Assembly (NCBI RefSeq): GCF_009371885.1
Contig: NZ_QLZA01000002.1
Location: 1-64,000 of the forward strand
Length of the DNA stretch: 64,000 nucleotides
From: Bifidobacterium tibiigranuli
GTDB lineage: Bacteria; Actinomycetota; Actinomycetes; Actinomycetales; Bifidobacteriaceae
Direction of reading: 5' to 3'
The notes under the pieces are model-generated. The model was not told where the DNA came from, searched no databases, and was given only the letters and a program-made list of their open reading frames with translations. Made by a program: the position numbers and the translations under genes. This document shows, piece after piece, positions 47,100 to 56,075 of the stretch. How positions within the stretch are numbered: the first letter of the stretch is position 1; every line of letters begins with the position of its first letter.

Positions 47100-47400
47100 A
47101 ATCAATGCTTCTTCTCTACACAAGCCCATATCCAGCCAACCTTCGGCCGGCTTCCGGCGGGAAAATTCACGCCTCGCCAAAAATGCTATGGGCGAACTCT
47201 CGACGTGACCGACGGCCACCCGCCATCCCATTGTGTGGGAGGCCGATGCGCGCCGCATCATCGCCTTGAATTCCTCACGACAGTGCAATCGTTATGCAAT
47301 CGCACCTCGCATAGCCATCCACTATAGCGCCGGGCAGGACTTTGGCTCGACGGCTCTGCGCTCGGCGACTTGCCCGGCCCTCACGAAAGTACGCATGACA

Positions 47401-47443
47401 AAGCCCCTGCTACTACACGGATACCGTGTGGTAGCAGGGGCTT
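47401..47443 (-). terminator. Terminator of glgP
   Basis: A 20-bp stem (47401-47420 with 47424-47443, one G-U pair) with a 3-base loop, about 105 bp after the glycogen phosphorylase stop. On the minus strand it is followed by TTTGTCAT. Confidence 0.65.
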
Positions 47444-47547
47444 ACCCTATGTAGATCAGCTGTCAGCGACGCAGATTAGCGACTCAGCGAAGTCGCAAAC
47501 TCAACGACTCAACAAAACCGCAGACTCAGCAACACGAACTCAGCAGC

Positions 47548-50004
47548 TCACTCGCCGAGCGGGCCAGTCTCCCAGATGTCGCGCAGGTAGTCGTCAATGG
47601 CGCGGTCGGAGCTGAAGAAGCCCGAGTTGGCGACGTTGAGCAGGGCCTTGCGGCTCCATTCGAGCGGCTCGCGGTACAGGGTCTCGATTTCGCCCTGGAT
47701 GTCCATGTAAGCGCTGAAGTCCGCCAAGGTCATGAAGTAGTCCTTGTTCAGCCAGTCGGTGACGAGCGGCTCGTACAGGCCCTTGTCACCTTCCGAGAAG
47801 GTGCCGTCAGCGACCATGTCCACGGCCTGCTTGAGGCGCGGATCGGCCTCGTAGTAAGACTTCGGCTCGTAGCCCTTGGCGTAGAGCGCCTCGACCTCGT
47901 CAACGGTCATGCCGAAGAGGAAGAAGTTCTCGGCGCCGACGCGCTCGCGGATCTCGACGTTCGCGCCATCGAGCGTGCCGACGGTCATCGCGCCGTTGAG
48001 GGCGAACTTCATGTTGCCAGTGCCCGAGGCCTCCTTGCCGGCCTGCGAGATCTGCTCGTCAAGGTCGGTCGCGGGGATGAGGTGCTGCGCGAGGCGGATG
48101 TTGTAGTTCCAGGGATAGTACACGGCCAGCTTGCCCTTGACGTCCGGGTCGTTGTTGACGACGCGGGCCACATTGTTGATGAGCTGGATGGTGAGCTTGG
48201 CCATCTTGTAGCCGGGGGCTGCCTTGGCGCCGAACACGACGGTGCGCGGCAGGATGTCGTCCGCGCTGACCTTGCCGCTCTTGATGTCGGCGTACTGCGA
48301 GATGACGGAGAGAATCTTCAGGCTCTGGCGCTTGTACTCGTGCAGGCGCTTGATCATGGAGTTGACCATGGTGTTGGGGTCGATGTCGAAGTCGTACTCG
48401 CGCTTGGCGTAGTTGGAGAACGCGACCTTGTTGGCCTGCTTGACGGCGGCGAATTTCTTCACGAACTCGTCGTCCTTCGCCAGCGGCACCAGTCCTTCGA
48501 GCATGTCCAGATCGCTCAGCCAGCGGTCGGTGCCCAGGCCCTCGGTGATCAACGCGGACAGGCGCGGGTTGGCGATCCTGATGAAGCGCCTCGGGGTCAC
48601 GCCGTTGGTCACGTTGGTGAACTTGTCACCGTAGACGTCCGAGAAGTCGCGCAGCGTGACGTCCTTGAGCAGCTGCGAGTGCAGCGCTGCCACGCCGTTG
48701 ACGTGCAAGCCGCCATACGTGGCGAGGTAGGCCATGTGCACCTGCGGGTCTTCGCCGTCGGTGACGATGCGCATGCGGTCGATCTTGGCGCTGTCGTTCG
48801 TCTTGGTGCCCAGCTCGGCGACGAACTGCTCGTTGATCTTGTTGATGATCTCAAGATGACGCGGCAGCAGCTCGCCAATCAGCTTCGCCGACCAGACCTC
48901 AAGGGCCTCCGGCAGCAGCGTGTGGCAGGTGTAGTTGAAGGACTTGTTGGTGATGGACCACGCGGTATCCCAGTCGTAGCCGTACTCGTCGATGAGCACG
49001 CGCATGAGCTCGGGGATGCCGATGACCGGGTGCGTGTCGTTGAGCTGGAAGCAAATCTTGCTCGGGAAGGTAGTGAGGTCGGGGTTCTCCTCGCCGGGGT
49101 AGAAGACGCGAATCGCGTCCTGAATCGAGGCGGCGACGAAGAAGTACTGCTGCTCAAGGCGCAGCGCCTTGCCCTGCGGGGTGGAATCCTCCGGGTAGAG
49201 GATCTTCGAGATGTTCTCGGCGGCGACCTGCGGCTTGACGGCGTCCACGTACTCGGACTTGTTGAAGGCCAGCAAGTCGAACTCGTCATAGGACTTCGCG
49301 CTCCACAGGCGCAGCGTGTTCACGCGGCCCGACGCATAGCCCGGCACCATGTAGTCGACCGGCACGGCGCGCACCGACCACGCCGGCTTCCACACCTTCT
49401 TGCCATTCTCCTCCACGACGCTGCCGCCGTAGTTGACGCGCTGCGAGCGGTTGTAGTCGATATGGCCCCACGGCTCCTCGTTGGCCAGCCAGTAGTCCGG
49501 ACGCTCGACCTGAGCGCCCTGCTCGTCGAACTCCTGCTTGAAGATGCCGTAGCGGTACTGGATGCCGTAGCCGAAGGCGGGCACGCCCTTGGAGGCGAGC
49601 GAGTCGATGTAGCACGCGGCGAGACGGCCCAGGCCGCCGTTGCCCAGTCCCGGCTCGTATTCCGAGTCGATGACATCCTGCACGTCGAAGCCAAGCTCCT
49701 TGACCGCATCATAGAACTGATCGCTCAGGCCGGCGTTGAGCAGCGCGTTGAGCAGCTGCTTGCCCATGAGGAACTCGGCGCTGAAGTAGCCGACAGCCTT
49801 CGTGCTGCCAGCGACCATGTCATGCTGCGTGCTCGCCCACGAATCCACGAGGTGCTTGCGCACTGCGGTCGCGGTGGCGACGTACACATCGGCCGGCGTC
49901 GCCTGCTCGGCGGTCACGCCCTGCGTATACTTGAGTTCCTTGCGAATTTCGTCGGCGAATTCGCCCGGCGTGGTCGGTGACATGGGTGCGGTGTGTTCGG
50001 TCAT
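47548..50004 (-). CDS. glgP: Glycogen/alpha-glucan phosphorylase
   Basis: An 818-residue enzyme from ATG 50004 (GGGAG upstream), the normal length. It releases glucose 1-phosphate from alpha-1,4-glucans. Visible marks are GNGGLGRLAACYIDSLASKGVPAFGYGIQYR near the substrate site, FQLNDTHPVIGIPELMR, and the PLP-binding Lys region EASGTGNMKFALNGAMTVGTLDGANVEI. It stands alone, with a terminator downstream and a palindromic repeat locus upstream. Confidence 0.97.
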   Translation of the reverse strand: MTEHTAPMSPTTPGEFADEIRKELKYTQGVTAEQATPADVYVATATAVRKHLVDSWASTQHDMVAGSTKAVGYFSAEFLMGKQLLNALLNAGLSDQFYDAVKELGFDVQDVIDSEYEPGLGNGGLGRLAACYIDSLASKGVPAFGYGIQYRYGIFKQEFDEQGAQVERPDYWLANEEPWGHIDYNRSQRVNYGGSVVEENGKKVWKPAWSVRAVPVDYMVPGYASGRVNTLRLWSAKSYDEFDLLAFNKSEYVDAVKPQVAAENISKILYPEDSTPQGKALRLEQQYFFVAASIQDAIRVFYPGEENPDLTTFPSKICFQLNDTHPVIGIPELMRVLIDEYGYDWDTAWSITNKSFNYTCHTLLPEALEVWSAKLIGELLPRHLEIINKINEQFVAELGTKTNDSAKIDRMRIVTDGEDPQVHMAYLATYGGLHVNGVAALHSQLLKDVTLRDFSDVYGDKFTNVTNGVTPRRFIRIANPRLSALITEGLGTDRWLSDLDMLEGLVPLAKDDEFVKKFAAVKQANKVAFSNYAKREYDFDIDPNTMVNSMIKRLHEYKRQSLKILSVISQYADIKSGKVSADDILPRTVVFGAKAAPGYKMAKLTIQLINNVARVVNNDPDVKGKLAVYYPWNYNIRLAQHLIPATDLDEQISQAGKEASGTGNMKFALNGAMTVGTLDGANVEIRERVGAENFFLFGMTVDEVEALYAKGYEPKSYYEADPRLKQAVDMVADGTFSEGDKGLYEPLVTDWLNKDYFMTLADFSAYMDIQGEIETLYREPLEWSRKALLNVANSGFFSSDRAIDDYLRDIWETGPLGE

Positions 50005-50282
50005 TACCTGACTCCCTTTGACGGATTGTTCTCCATGAAACATTATGCCCGATTATGCCCGAGCCGAACGACGCCACATTAACTTTTGCACTGCTGCCCA
50101 TTCGCCGTCACGACTCGTTATTGCATACGTTTCCAGCGCTGAGCTTAGCACGACCGCTGAAACACCAGGTATCGGGAGTCTTAATATTTGGCGGCGCGGG
50201 TGCCATGCGCGGCATGGGCACTATGCCCGACGTACGCGACGTACGTGGCAGCGGATTCGGGCAGTGTGCGCCGTCACCAGCT

Positions 50283-50402
50283 CAGCGTACGTTTTCCTAC
50301 ACGTTCACGACGTTCGTATTGGATAACGTACGATAACCGCTCCTCAGCGTACGTTTTCCAATACGGAGCATGGGAGCGTGCATAGGAACGTACGCTGAGG
50401 CG
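50283..50402. repeat. Tandem palindromic units, 62-bp period, locus 6
   Basis: CAGCGTACGTTTTCC starts units at 50283 and 50345 (62 bp). The second unit has the partner GGAACGTACGCTGAGG. The arm sequence is shared with locus 9. The locus lies between the divergent glgP and SCP-like genes (50005-50478). Confidence 0.75.
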
Positions 50403-50478
50403 GCATATGACGCCCAATCCGCACGGATTGCACCATCATGTCCGATCCCACGTCCAATGCACTGGCACAATGGAGGCT

Positions 50479-50949
50479 ATGGCAGCGATACGTGAACAGG
50501 ATCTGGCGGCAGGCAAGGCCGCATTGCACCAATGGGCGCAGGCGGCGCAAACCGCGTTGGAGTCGCAAGGACTGCCGTCTCCAACCGTTCCAATTGCAAG
50601 CCCGGCAACACAGACCGATGCGGCGGTGCGCCTGTCCGTTTCCCCCGACCTGCCGCGCCCAATCTGGGCACTGGCCGTGCGCTACTCCCTGTTCCTGCTC
50701 GAACGCAGGGCACCTGGGCCGGGCGTCGAGGTGCGCGTGGCCCCGTGGGCCGCCGTCAAGATTCTCGATGGCCCGGCTTCGGACCCGCACAATCTCACGC
50801 CGCCCGATGTCATCGAACTCGACCCGGACGTATGGCTGCGCTTGGCATGCGGCATCACCACATGGGATGAGGAAAAAACCGCCGGCCACATCAGCGCCGT
50901 CGGCGAGCGCGACGACCTCAGCCCTCTGCTGCCGCTGGTAGCCGCGTAA
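50479..50949 (+). CDS. SCP-like (sterol carrier) family protein
   Basis: A 156-residue protein from ATG 50479 (GGAGG very close; ATG 50470 is possible). The pattern VEVRVAPWAAVKILDGPASDPHNLTPPDVIELDPDVWLRLACG and GHISAVGERDDLSPLLPL matches the actinobacterial SCP-2-like group, small soluble proteins with a lipid-binding cavity. The ligand and role in bifidobacteria are unknown. It lies between two palindromic repeat loci. Confidence 0.85.
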   Translation: MAAIREQDLAAGKAALHQWAQAAQTALESQGLPSPTVPIASPATQTDAAVRLSVSPDLPRPIWALAVRYSLFLLERRAPGPGVEVRVAPWAAVKILDGPASDPHNLTPPDVIELDPDVWLRLACGITTWDEEKTAGHISAVGERDDLSPLLPLVAA

Positions 50950-51001
50950 CGCACCACTTTTGCGTGCAACCGGCCCCCGTTACTCGTACTAGCGTCACTG
51001 T

Positions 51002-51114
51002 CCTAGTAGTGACGTCACGCAAACGGCCGTGTTTGCGTGACGAAAGTACTATCAATCGGTGTTCCTAGTAGTGACGTCACGCAAAACCACCTGTTTGCGT
51101 GACGTCACTACTAG
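51002..51114. repeat. Tandem palindromic units, 62-bp period, locus 7
   Basis: CCTAGTAGTGACGTCACGC occurs at 51002 and 51064 (62 bp). The second unit is a perfect 21-bp inverted repeat (51065-51085 with 51094-51114). A decayed third unit precedes at about 50950-51000. It lies between the convergent SCP-like and ABC permease genes. Confidence 0.85.
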
Positions 51115-51135
51115 AACCAATGATGTCCCCAACCC

Positions 51136-51957
51136 TCACGCCACGAGTATCTTGACGTCGGAGCGGCTCGAAAGCCAGCGGGCGAAGCGGGAGATGGCGT
51201 AGTTGACGAGGATGTAGATGAGGGCGACGATGAGGTAGACCGGCAGCATGCTGGTGGAGTTGGCGACGATGACCTTGGCATTCTGCATCATCTCGGGGTA
51301 GGTGACGACGTAGCCGAAGGTAGTGTCCTTGACCACGACGACCAGCTGCGTGACCATCGTCGGCACGATGATGCGGAACATCTGCGGCAGAATGACCGAG
51401 CTGTACACCTGCCAGCGGCCCAGACCCAGCGATTCCGCGGCTTCCCGCTGCCCGGCCGGCACGGCCTGCACGCCGGCGCGATACACTTCGGCCAGCACGG
51501 CGGAGGCGTAGAACGACACCGGGATGACCACCATCCAGTAGGTGCTCATATGGATGCCGAACTGCGAGGGCACGAGGAAGAAGAAGTAGATGAACAGCAG
51601 CGTTGGCGTGCCGCGCACGAATTCGATCACTGCCGTGGCGAGCCAGCGGACCGGCGCGATCCCCGAGATACGGCCGAACATAAGCACTAGGCCGCCGACG
51701 AGCGCGATGACCCCTGCGCTCAGCGACGCCCGAATCGTGCCGATGAAACCGGCGCCGAGGAACTTCCAAGTGTTGACGCTGGCGAACAGATCCCAATACT
51801 GCGGGTCGAACTGGCCGTTGGCGTCCAGTCGCATGAGGAGCCAGACGACGAGCGCCGCGAACACCAGCGAAGTGGCGATGGTGCCGATGAGGATGCGTCG
51901 GCGGGCGCGCGGACCTGCGGCTTCGAACAGCGCGGCTTCGGTGGGTGTCATCGCCAT
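51136..51957 (-). CDS. Amino-acid ABC transporter permease (second)
   Basis: A 273-residue inner-membrane protein with about five or six segments and the polar amino-acid permease (HisM/GlnP) loop EAAESLGLGRWQVYSSVILPQMFRIIVPT that couples to the ATPase. FVRGTPTLLFIYFFF is a family mark. It overlaps the preceding permease gene by ten bases. No ATPase gene follows: a repeat locus and a gene on the other strand come next. Confidence 0.93.
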   Translation of the reverse strand: MAMTPTEAALFEAAGPRARRRILIGTIATSLVFAALVVWLLMRLDANGQFDPQYWDLFASVNTWKFLGAGFIGTIRASLSAGVIALVGGLVLMFGRISGIAPVRWLATAVIEFVRGTPTLLFIYFFFLVPSQFGIHMSTYWMVVIPVSFYASAVLAEVYRAGVQAVPAGQREAAESLGLGRWQVYSSVILPQMFRIIVPTMVTQLVVVVKDTTFGYVVTYPEMMQNAKVIVANSTSMLPVYLIVALIYILVNYAISRFARWLSSRSDVKILVA

Positions 51958-52628
51958 ATCACGGCCCTCTTTTCGATGATGCGGCCTATCGCGCCGATGA
52001 CCAGCCCCGTGGCCACGTAGAATAGCGCGGCGACCACGAAGGTCGGTATGCCCAGCGCTTCTTTGGTGTTGATCTGCGAAACCAGCCCGGTCAGCTCGTT
52101 ATGGGCGATCGGCACGAGCGCGCCGGTCGAGGAGCTGATGATCACCGAGATAAACAGCGTAACCATCGGCTGCACGACGGTGCTCAGCGCCTGCGGCAGC
52201 ACGATGGAGCGCGTGATGCCGCCAAACGACAGCCCTAGCGAGCGTGCGGCCTCAATCTGCCCGGGGTCCACGGCGTTGATGCCCGAGCGCAGGTTGTCGC
52301 AGCCGAACGCGGAAGACACCAGCACGAGCGCGGCAATGACGCTTGGCTCATAGTCCAGCGTAAGACCAACCTCCGGCAGGCCGTACACGATGAACAGCAG
52401 CAGGCACAGCACCGGAATATTGCGGAAAATTTCGACATAGCCCGAAATCGCCGTCCGCAGCGGCGGAATCGGGCTGATGCGCGCCATCGTCAGCAGGATG
52501 GCGAGCAGCAGCCCAATAATGAACGAGATGACGCCGATGCGCAGCGTCACCCCGTAGCTCATCACATAGTCATGGCCGAAGCGCCCGGCCAGATAGGACA
52601 TGGTGCCCCATAGCGAATCCTGATGCAT
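51948..52628 (-). CDS. Amino-acid ABC transporter permease (first)
   Basis: A 226-residue permease with five or six segments, the family mark YVEIFRNIPVLCLLLFIVYGLP and the coupling loop EAARSLGLSFGGITRSIVLPQALSTVVQP. Together with the next permease and the binding protein upstream it fits GluC/GluD-type glutamate or glutamine uptake. It lies 341 bp after the binding-protein gene; a hairpin in that gap may lower permease expression. Confidence 0.92.
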   Translation of the reverse strand: MHQDSLWGTMSYLAGRFGHDYVMSYGVTLRIGVISFIIGLLLAILLTMARISPIPPLRTAISGYVEIFRNIPVLCLLLFIVYGLPEVGLTLDYEPSVIAALVLVSSAFGCDNLRSGINAVDPGQIEAARSLGLSFGGITRSIVLPQALSTVVQPMVTLFISVIISSSTGALVPIAHNELTGLVSQINTKEALGIPTFVVAALFYVATGLVIGAIGRIIEKRAVIWR

Positions 52629-52776
52629 ACGCCACCGCCTTGGGCTTGTAGTCGGTTAATCGGTTATTGCCGTTATTACCGTTATTACCGTTATTACCTG
52701 ACGTGATCGGTCGCCTGATCGCTGCGGCTTTCAGCGACCGGTCATGTGAGCATCAAGGGCCGTTCGGCAGCTAGCT

Positions 52777-52811
52777 GGCGTATCTGAAACATCTCATGCA
52801 TCAGATACGCC
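52777..52811 (-). promoter_or_regulatory. Intercistronic hairpin between binding-protein and permease genes
   Basis: An 11-bp perfect inverted repeat (52777-52787 with 52801-52811, 13-base loop), flanked by outer arms GTTCGG and CCGAAC. Such hairpins often keep binding-protein mRNA more abundant than permease mRNA. A 9-bp microrepeat CGTTATTAC (three copies, about 52670-52697) lies nearby; otherwise the gap 52629-52969 is empty. Confidence 0.45.
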
Positions 52812-52969
52812 GACTTTATCAGCCACCGAACGACCCTCATTCGGATGTGCCTGGCGGCTGCTCGGCTTTCGCCCCGCCTGGCTTGAGATTGCTTTCGTTT
52901 GCTAACGCTGCGCCTTGCAAGTACTCACTTAGTCAACGCTTACTTGGCAGGCACTCACTCAGCAGACGC

Positions 52970-53977
52970 CTACTTGATGTTCAGCGAGCCGATGGTCGGC
53001 ACCTTCGGCACCGTGGTGACGCCGGTGCGGTCGCCGATGGTGGCCTTCCACAGCTTCGCCCACGTGCCGTCGGCGACGATCTTCTTCAGCCATGCGTTCA
53101 CGAACGGCTTGGCGTCAGAGCCCTTCGGCAGACCGATGCCGTAGGGGTCCGGAGTGCCGAAGCCACTGCCGACGACCTTGAGCGCCTTGGGCTCCTTGGC
53201 CACATCGCCCAGCACGAGCGACTGGTCGACCACGTAAGCGTCGATGCGGCCCTGCTTGATGGCCTGCACCAGCTGCGAATCGTCCTGGAACTCCTGCACG
53301 GTGGCCTTCGGCGCGGCCTTCTTGACGACCTGCGGGCCAGTCGAGCCAGCCTGCACGCCGACCTTCTTGCCGTCGAGATCCTTGACGGACTTGATGCTGG
53401 TATTCGTGGACTTGACCAGAATGCCTTGGCGCGAAACATAGTACGGGCCGGCGAAATCGATCTTCTGCATGCGCGCAGGGGTGATCGAATACGTGGCGAA
53501 CACGGAGTCCACCGTGCCGTTCTGCAGCACGGCCTCGCGCGTGGAGGAGGTGACTACGCTGACGTCGGTCTTCGCGTCGCCAATGATGTAGCGGGCCAGC
53601 AGCTGCGACAGGCCGGCATCGAAGCCGCGCACCTTGTTGTCGTCCGGGCTTTGCAGCGAGAACAGCGCGGAGGTCTTGGTGCCGCCTACCTTGAGCACGC
53701 CGGCCTTCTTGACCGCCGAGGCCCAGGTGTTGGCATCGACCGTGGAGCTGTCGGCCACGGAGCCTGCGGCGATGATCTTGTCGTAGGCCGCAGTGTCCAA
53801 CGGCTTGCCGACGGCGCTGTTCGAGCCATTCGATCCAGACGCGCTGCTCGACGATGAGCTGGTGGAACCCTGCGAGCCGCATCCGGCCAGCGCGAGGCCC
53901 AAGGCCGCGATTGCTGCGGCAGCGGACACCGCCAGTTTGCGGTGCGTGTTGGTAACACGGTTCTTCAGAACGTTCAT
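52970..53977 (-). CDS. Amino-acid ABC transporter substrate-binding lipoprotein
   Basis: A 335-residue family-3 binding protein from ATG 53977. The signal peptide ends in a lipobox (LALAGC), with the lipidated Cys followed by a Ser-rich linker. The core has GFDAGLSQLLARYI, VFATYSITPARMQKIDFAGPYYVSRQGILVK and KKVGVQAGSTGPQVVKK, the pattern of glutamate/glutamine binders such as GluB. It precedes two permease genes on the same strand; the ATPase gene is missing here. Confidence 0.92.
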   Translation of the reverse strand: MNVLKNRVTNTHRKLAVSAAAAIAALGLALAGCGSQGSTSSSSSSASGSNGSNSAVGKPLDTAAYDKIIAAGSVADSSTVDANTWASAVKKAGVLKVGGTKTSALFSLQSPDDNKVRGFDAGLSQLLARYIIGDAKTDVSVVTSSTREAVLQNGTVDSVFATYSITPARMQKIDFAGPYYVSRQGILVKSTNTSIKSVKDLDGKKVGVQAGSTGPQVVKKAAPKATVQEFQDDSQLVQAIKQGRIDAYVVDQSLVLGDVAKEPKALKVVGSGFGTPDPYGIGLPKGSDAKPFVNAWLKKIVADGTWAKLWKATIGDRTGVTTVPKVPTIGSLNIK

Positions 53978-54133
53978 ATGCTTCTTCCCTGTCTGATACA
54001 TGTCTTGCGTATCTCTGTTTGGCTGGCGCCGTCGGCCACCGGCCATCCCTGATCGGCTGGCCCATAACGTCAAGCGCCCAGCCATACGATACCGCCCAAA
54101 GATGATGGTCCATGCGCGGCATCGGCTCAGGTC

Positions 54134-54139
54134 AGTATA
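54134..54139 (-). promoter_or_regulatory. Candidate -10 element of the ABC transporter operon
   Basis: TATACT on the minus strand, about 155 bp before the binding-protein start. The -35 region is weak. The rest of 53978-54277 shows no gene. Confidence 0.35.
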
Positions 54140-54277
54140 AAGTACCTTTGTTGCCGTTGACGCCGCAGCGGCCACATTGCGCTATCGGCATTCGTTATAA
54201 TCGCTTATCACAGCACGCCGTGGCAGGCTCGCGACGGATTGCGGCTATATTGCGGTGCTACGACGTTCGGGGCGAAT

Positions 54278-55033
54278 TCAGGCCGATTCGCGGCGCTCGA
54301 TGACGATGACGCGGCGCTCATACCGGTCATTCACCAAGGCGTACGGCACGCGCTCCCCGCTGTCGAACAGCGAGACGGCAATCAGCCGATTGGCCTGCGC
54401 GGGCTCATGCTCGATGCGCTGCACCTGCACGCCGTCGACCTTGGAATCCTTGTACGGGTCGAATACGCGCACGGCTGCGGCACCATCAGGCAGCGCGCCG
54501 AAACCAGTGACCAGCACATAATGCCCGTTCATCCGGTTCGACCAGACCCGCGCCACGCCGACTGCGCCGGGGCTGACATTATGCGCAGCCTCATCAATGT
54601 GCTGAATGCTGGTGCGCTGAGCATCAGCGTCGGAAGCGTTCTCGCCATTGCGCTGCGCACGAGTCGTCCAATTCGCATCGATGCCGTCCAGCCCCAGCTC
54701 AATCGCCCGGCGCAACGGAGTATCTAATCCGCCCGATTCGCCTGGCTCACCAGCCAGTGTATCCTCACCGCGCAGCAGCCGCGCCCGAATGGGGAACTGG
54801 CCGGATTCGCCATACATATTGAAAGTGCTGACCAGACTGAGCATGGCGTCCGGCGAGGTGCCATCGCCGCCGAAGCTACCGTCGGAGCCGTACATATCCA
54901 GCGAGGCGCGGAAAATCGACCACAGCACATCAGGGCGTATCTCGTTACGATCGAACAGATAGCGCAGCGCATTCACCATAGTCGCCGGCGCGCAGGTGTA
55001 GTCGGTCGACTGATACACCAGCTCATTCTTCAT
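54278..55033 (-). CDS. C39-like papain-fold protein
   Basis: A 251-residue protein. ELVYQSTDYTCAPATMVNALRYL has a Cys at the start of a helix after Gln/Tyr, like the C39 and papain-like active site, and NGHYVLVTGFGAL...VRVFDPY supplies the matching His and Asp. Without a signal peptide it is probably cytoplasmic and not an ABC-linked bacteriocin peptidase. The substrate is unknown. It lies between the ABC operon and the DUF3073 gene on the same strand, with a repeat locus directly upstream. Confidence 0.65.
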   Translation of the reverse strand: MKNELVYQSTDYTCAPATMVNALRYLFDRNEIRPDVLWSIFRASLDMYGSDGSFGGDGTSPDAMLSLVSTFNMYGESGQFPIRARLLRGEDTLAGEPGESGGLDTPLRRAIELGLDGIDANWTTRAQRNGENASDADAQRTSIQHIDEAAHNVSPGAVGVARVWSNRMNGHYVLVTGFGALPDGAAAVRVFDPYKDSKVDGVQVQRIEHEPAQANRLIAVSLFDSGERVPYALVNDRYERRVIVIERRESA

Positions 55034-55060
55034 GTGCTTAGGCCTTTCCGGTTCCGGTTC

Positions 55061-55169
55061 TGCCCCTTTTATGACGCTTACTGCAGATTACCGTCACGAA
55101 AGGGGCATTCCTTGCGGTGCTCTGCCCCTTTTATGCCTCATATCGCGATTCAGCGTCACAAAAGGGGCA
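55061..55169. repeat. Tandem palindromic units, 62-bp period, locus 8
   Basis: TGCCCCTTTTATG occurs at 55061 and 55123 (62 bp), each followed by the partner GTCACGAAAGGGGCA or GTCACAAAAGGGGCA. The locus lies between two minus-strand genes. Confidence 0.8.
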
Positions 55170-55205
55170 CAGGCCGCTGCATGGAGTTCGAGTCGCGCCT
55201 ACGAA

Positions 55206-55919
55206 TTACTTGGCTTTGGATGCGGCGGCCGATCGGCTCGCGGAAGCGCCCGTTGCCTTCGCGGTCTTGCTGGCCTTGCCAGCCGACTTGCGCGCTGTGC
55301 TGCCTGAGGGCTTCGCGGCTTTCGCAGTTTTCGTCGCCTTCGACGTCTTGCTCACAGACCCAGTGTTTGCAGACCCAGTGCCCACAGCCTTACTTGCAGT
55401 CTTGGCGTCACCGGTTTTGCTGGCATTGCCCGACTCATCGGCAGCACTGGCACTTGCGTCGCGTGGCTCGGCACCGGCACCGCCCGCGACCTTCTGCGGC
55501 ACGCCCGTCTTCTGCGACACGCCCGTCTTGTGCAATGCGCCGTTCTTCGACAGCGCGCTCGGCACCGGCATCGGAATGCGATGCGGCTTCGGCTTGGCAG
55601 CCGGCGTCACCGGCAACTCGTCGCTGGTCGCCTTCGCTGCGGCTTCGGCGGCCCACTTGGCATACTCGTCAAGATCGTCGTCAACGGGTGACTGTGCCTC
55701 AGGCTTGCTTTCGACCGCGTCAACGCGATCACCACCACGAGCCGACACCGAATCGTCGGGATACGCCGTTGTGCCATTTGTGAAGGAATCAGCTACGTCG
55801 GAGCCCTGCTCCTGGACGCGCAGCTCCTTGGCGAGTTCGTCGTAGTTGGTATCAGTTGTCAAGTACTTGAGCTTACGGGCTATTTTCTGCTGCTTGGCTT
55901 TCTGACGTCCGCGGCCCAT
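55206..55919 (-). CDS. DUF3073 family protein with Lys/Ala-rich tail
   Basis: A 237-residue protein, far longer than ordinary DUF3073 proteins (60-90 residues). The start MGRGRQKAKQQKIARKLKYLTTDTNYDELAKEL and the segment DDLDEYAKWAAEA are the DUF3073 marks. The C-terminal 100 residues are Lys/Ala/Ser/Thr-rich (KTSKATKTAKAAK, KASKTAKATG), like a histone H1 or HupB tail, which suggests nucleic-acid binding. AGGGGG lies before the ATG. Confidence 0.85.
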   Translation of the reverse strand: MGRGRQKAKQQKIARKLKYLTTDTNYDELAKELRVQEQGSDVADSFTNGTTAYPDDSVSARGGDRVDAVESKPEAQSPVDDDLDEYAKWAAEAAAKATSDELPVTPAAKPKPHRIPMPVPSALSKNGALHKTGVSQKTGVPQKVAGGAGAEPRDASASAADESGNASKTGDAKTASKAVGTGSANTGSVSKTSKATKTAKAAKPSGSTARKSAGKASKTAKATGASASRSAAASKAK

Positions 55920-56075
55920 CTGACCCCCTGAAATTTACTGTTGCGTTCGATTCATCACATAAGAGAGTACCACCAGTTGCGCCGCACCGGCTTGTCTGCT
56001 CGGACTTTTACGATAAAAGCGATATTTTCGAACGGTTTCCACACGCTTTTCGGCGGGTGCGGCAAAGGACATGGC

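Noticed and set aside
48082..49980. 632-residue open frame on the plus strand inside glgP
   Set aside because: It lies antisense to a complete, well-conserved glycogen phosphorylase and is a high-GC shadow frame.
55941..56075. T-box leader before trpS
   Set aside because: No AGGGTGG-type T-box motif, specifier loop or terminator pair is visible in the short leader.
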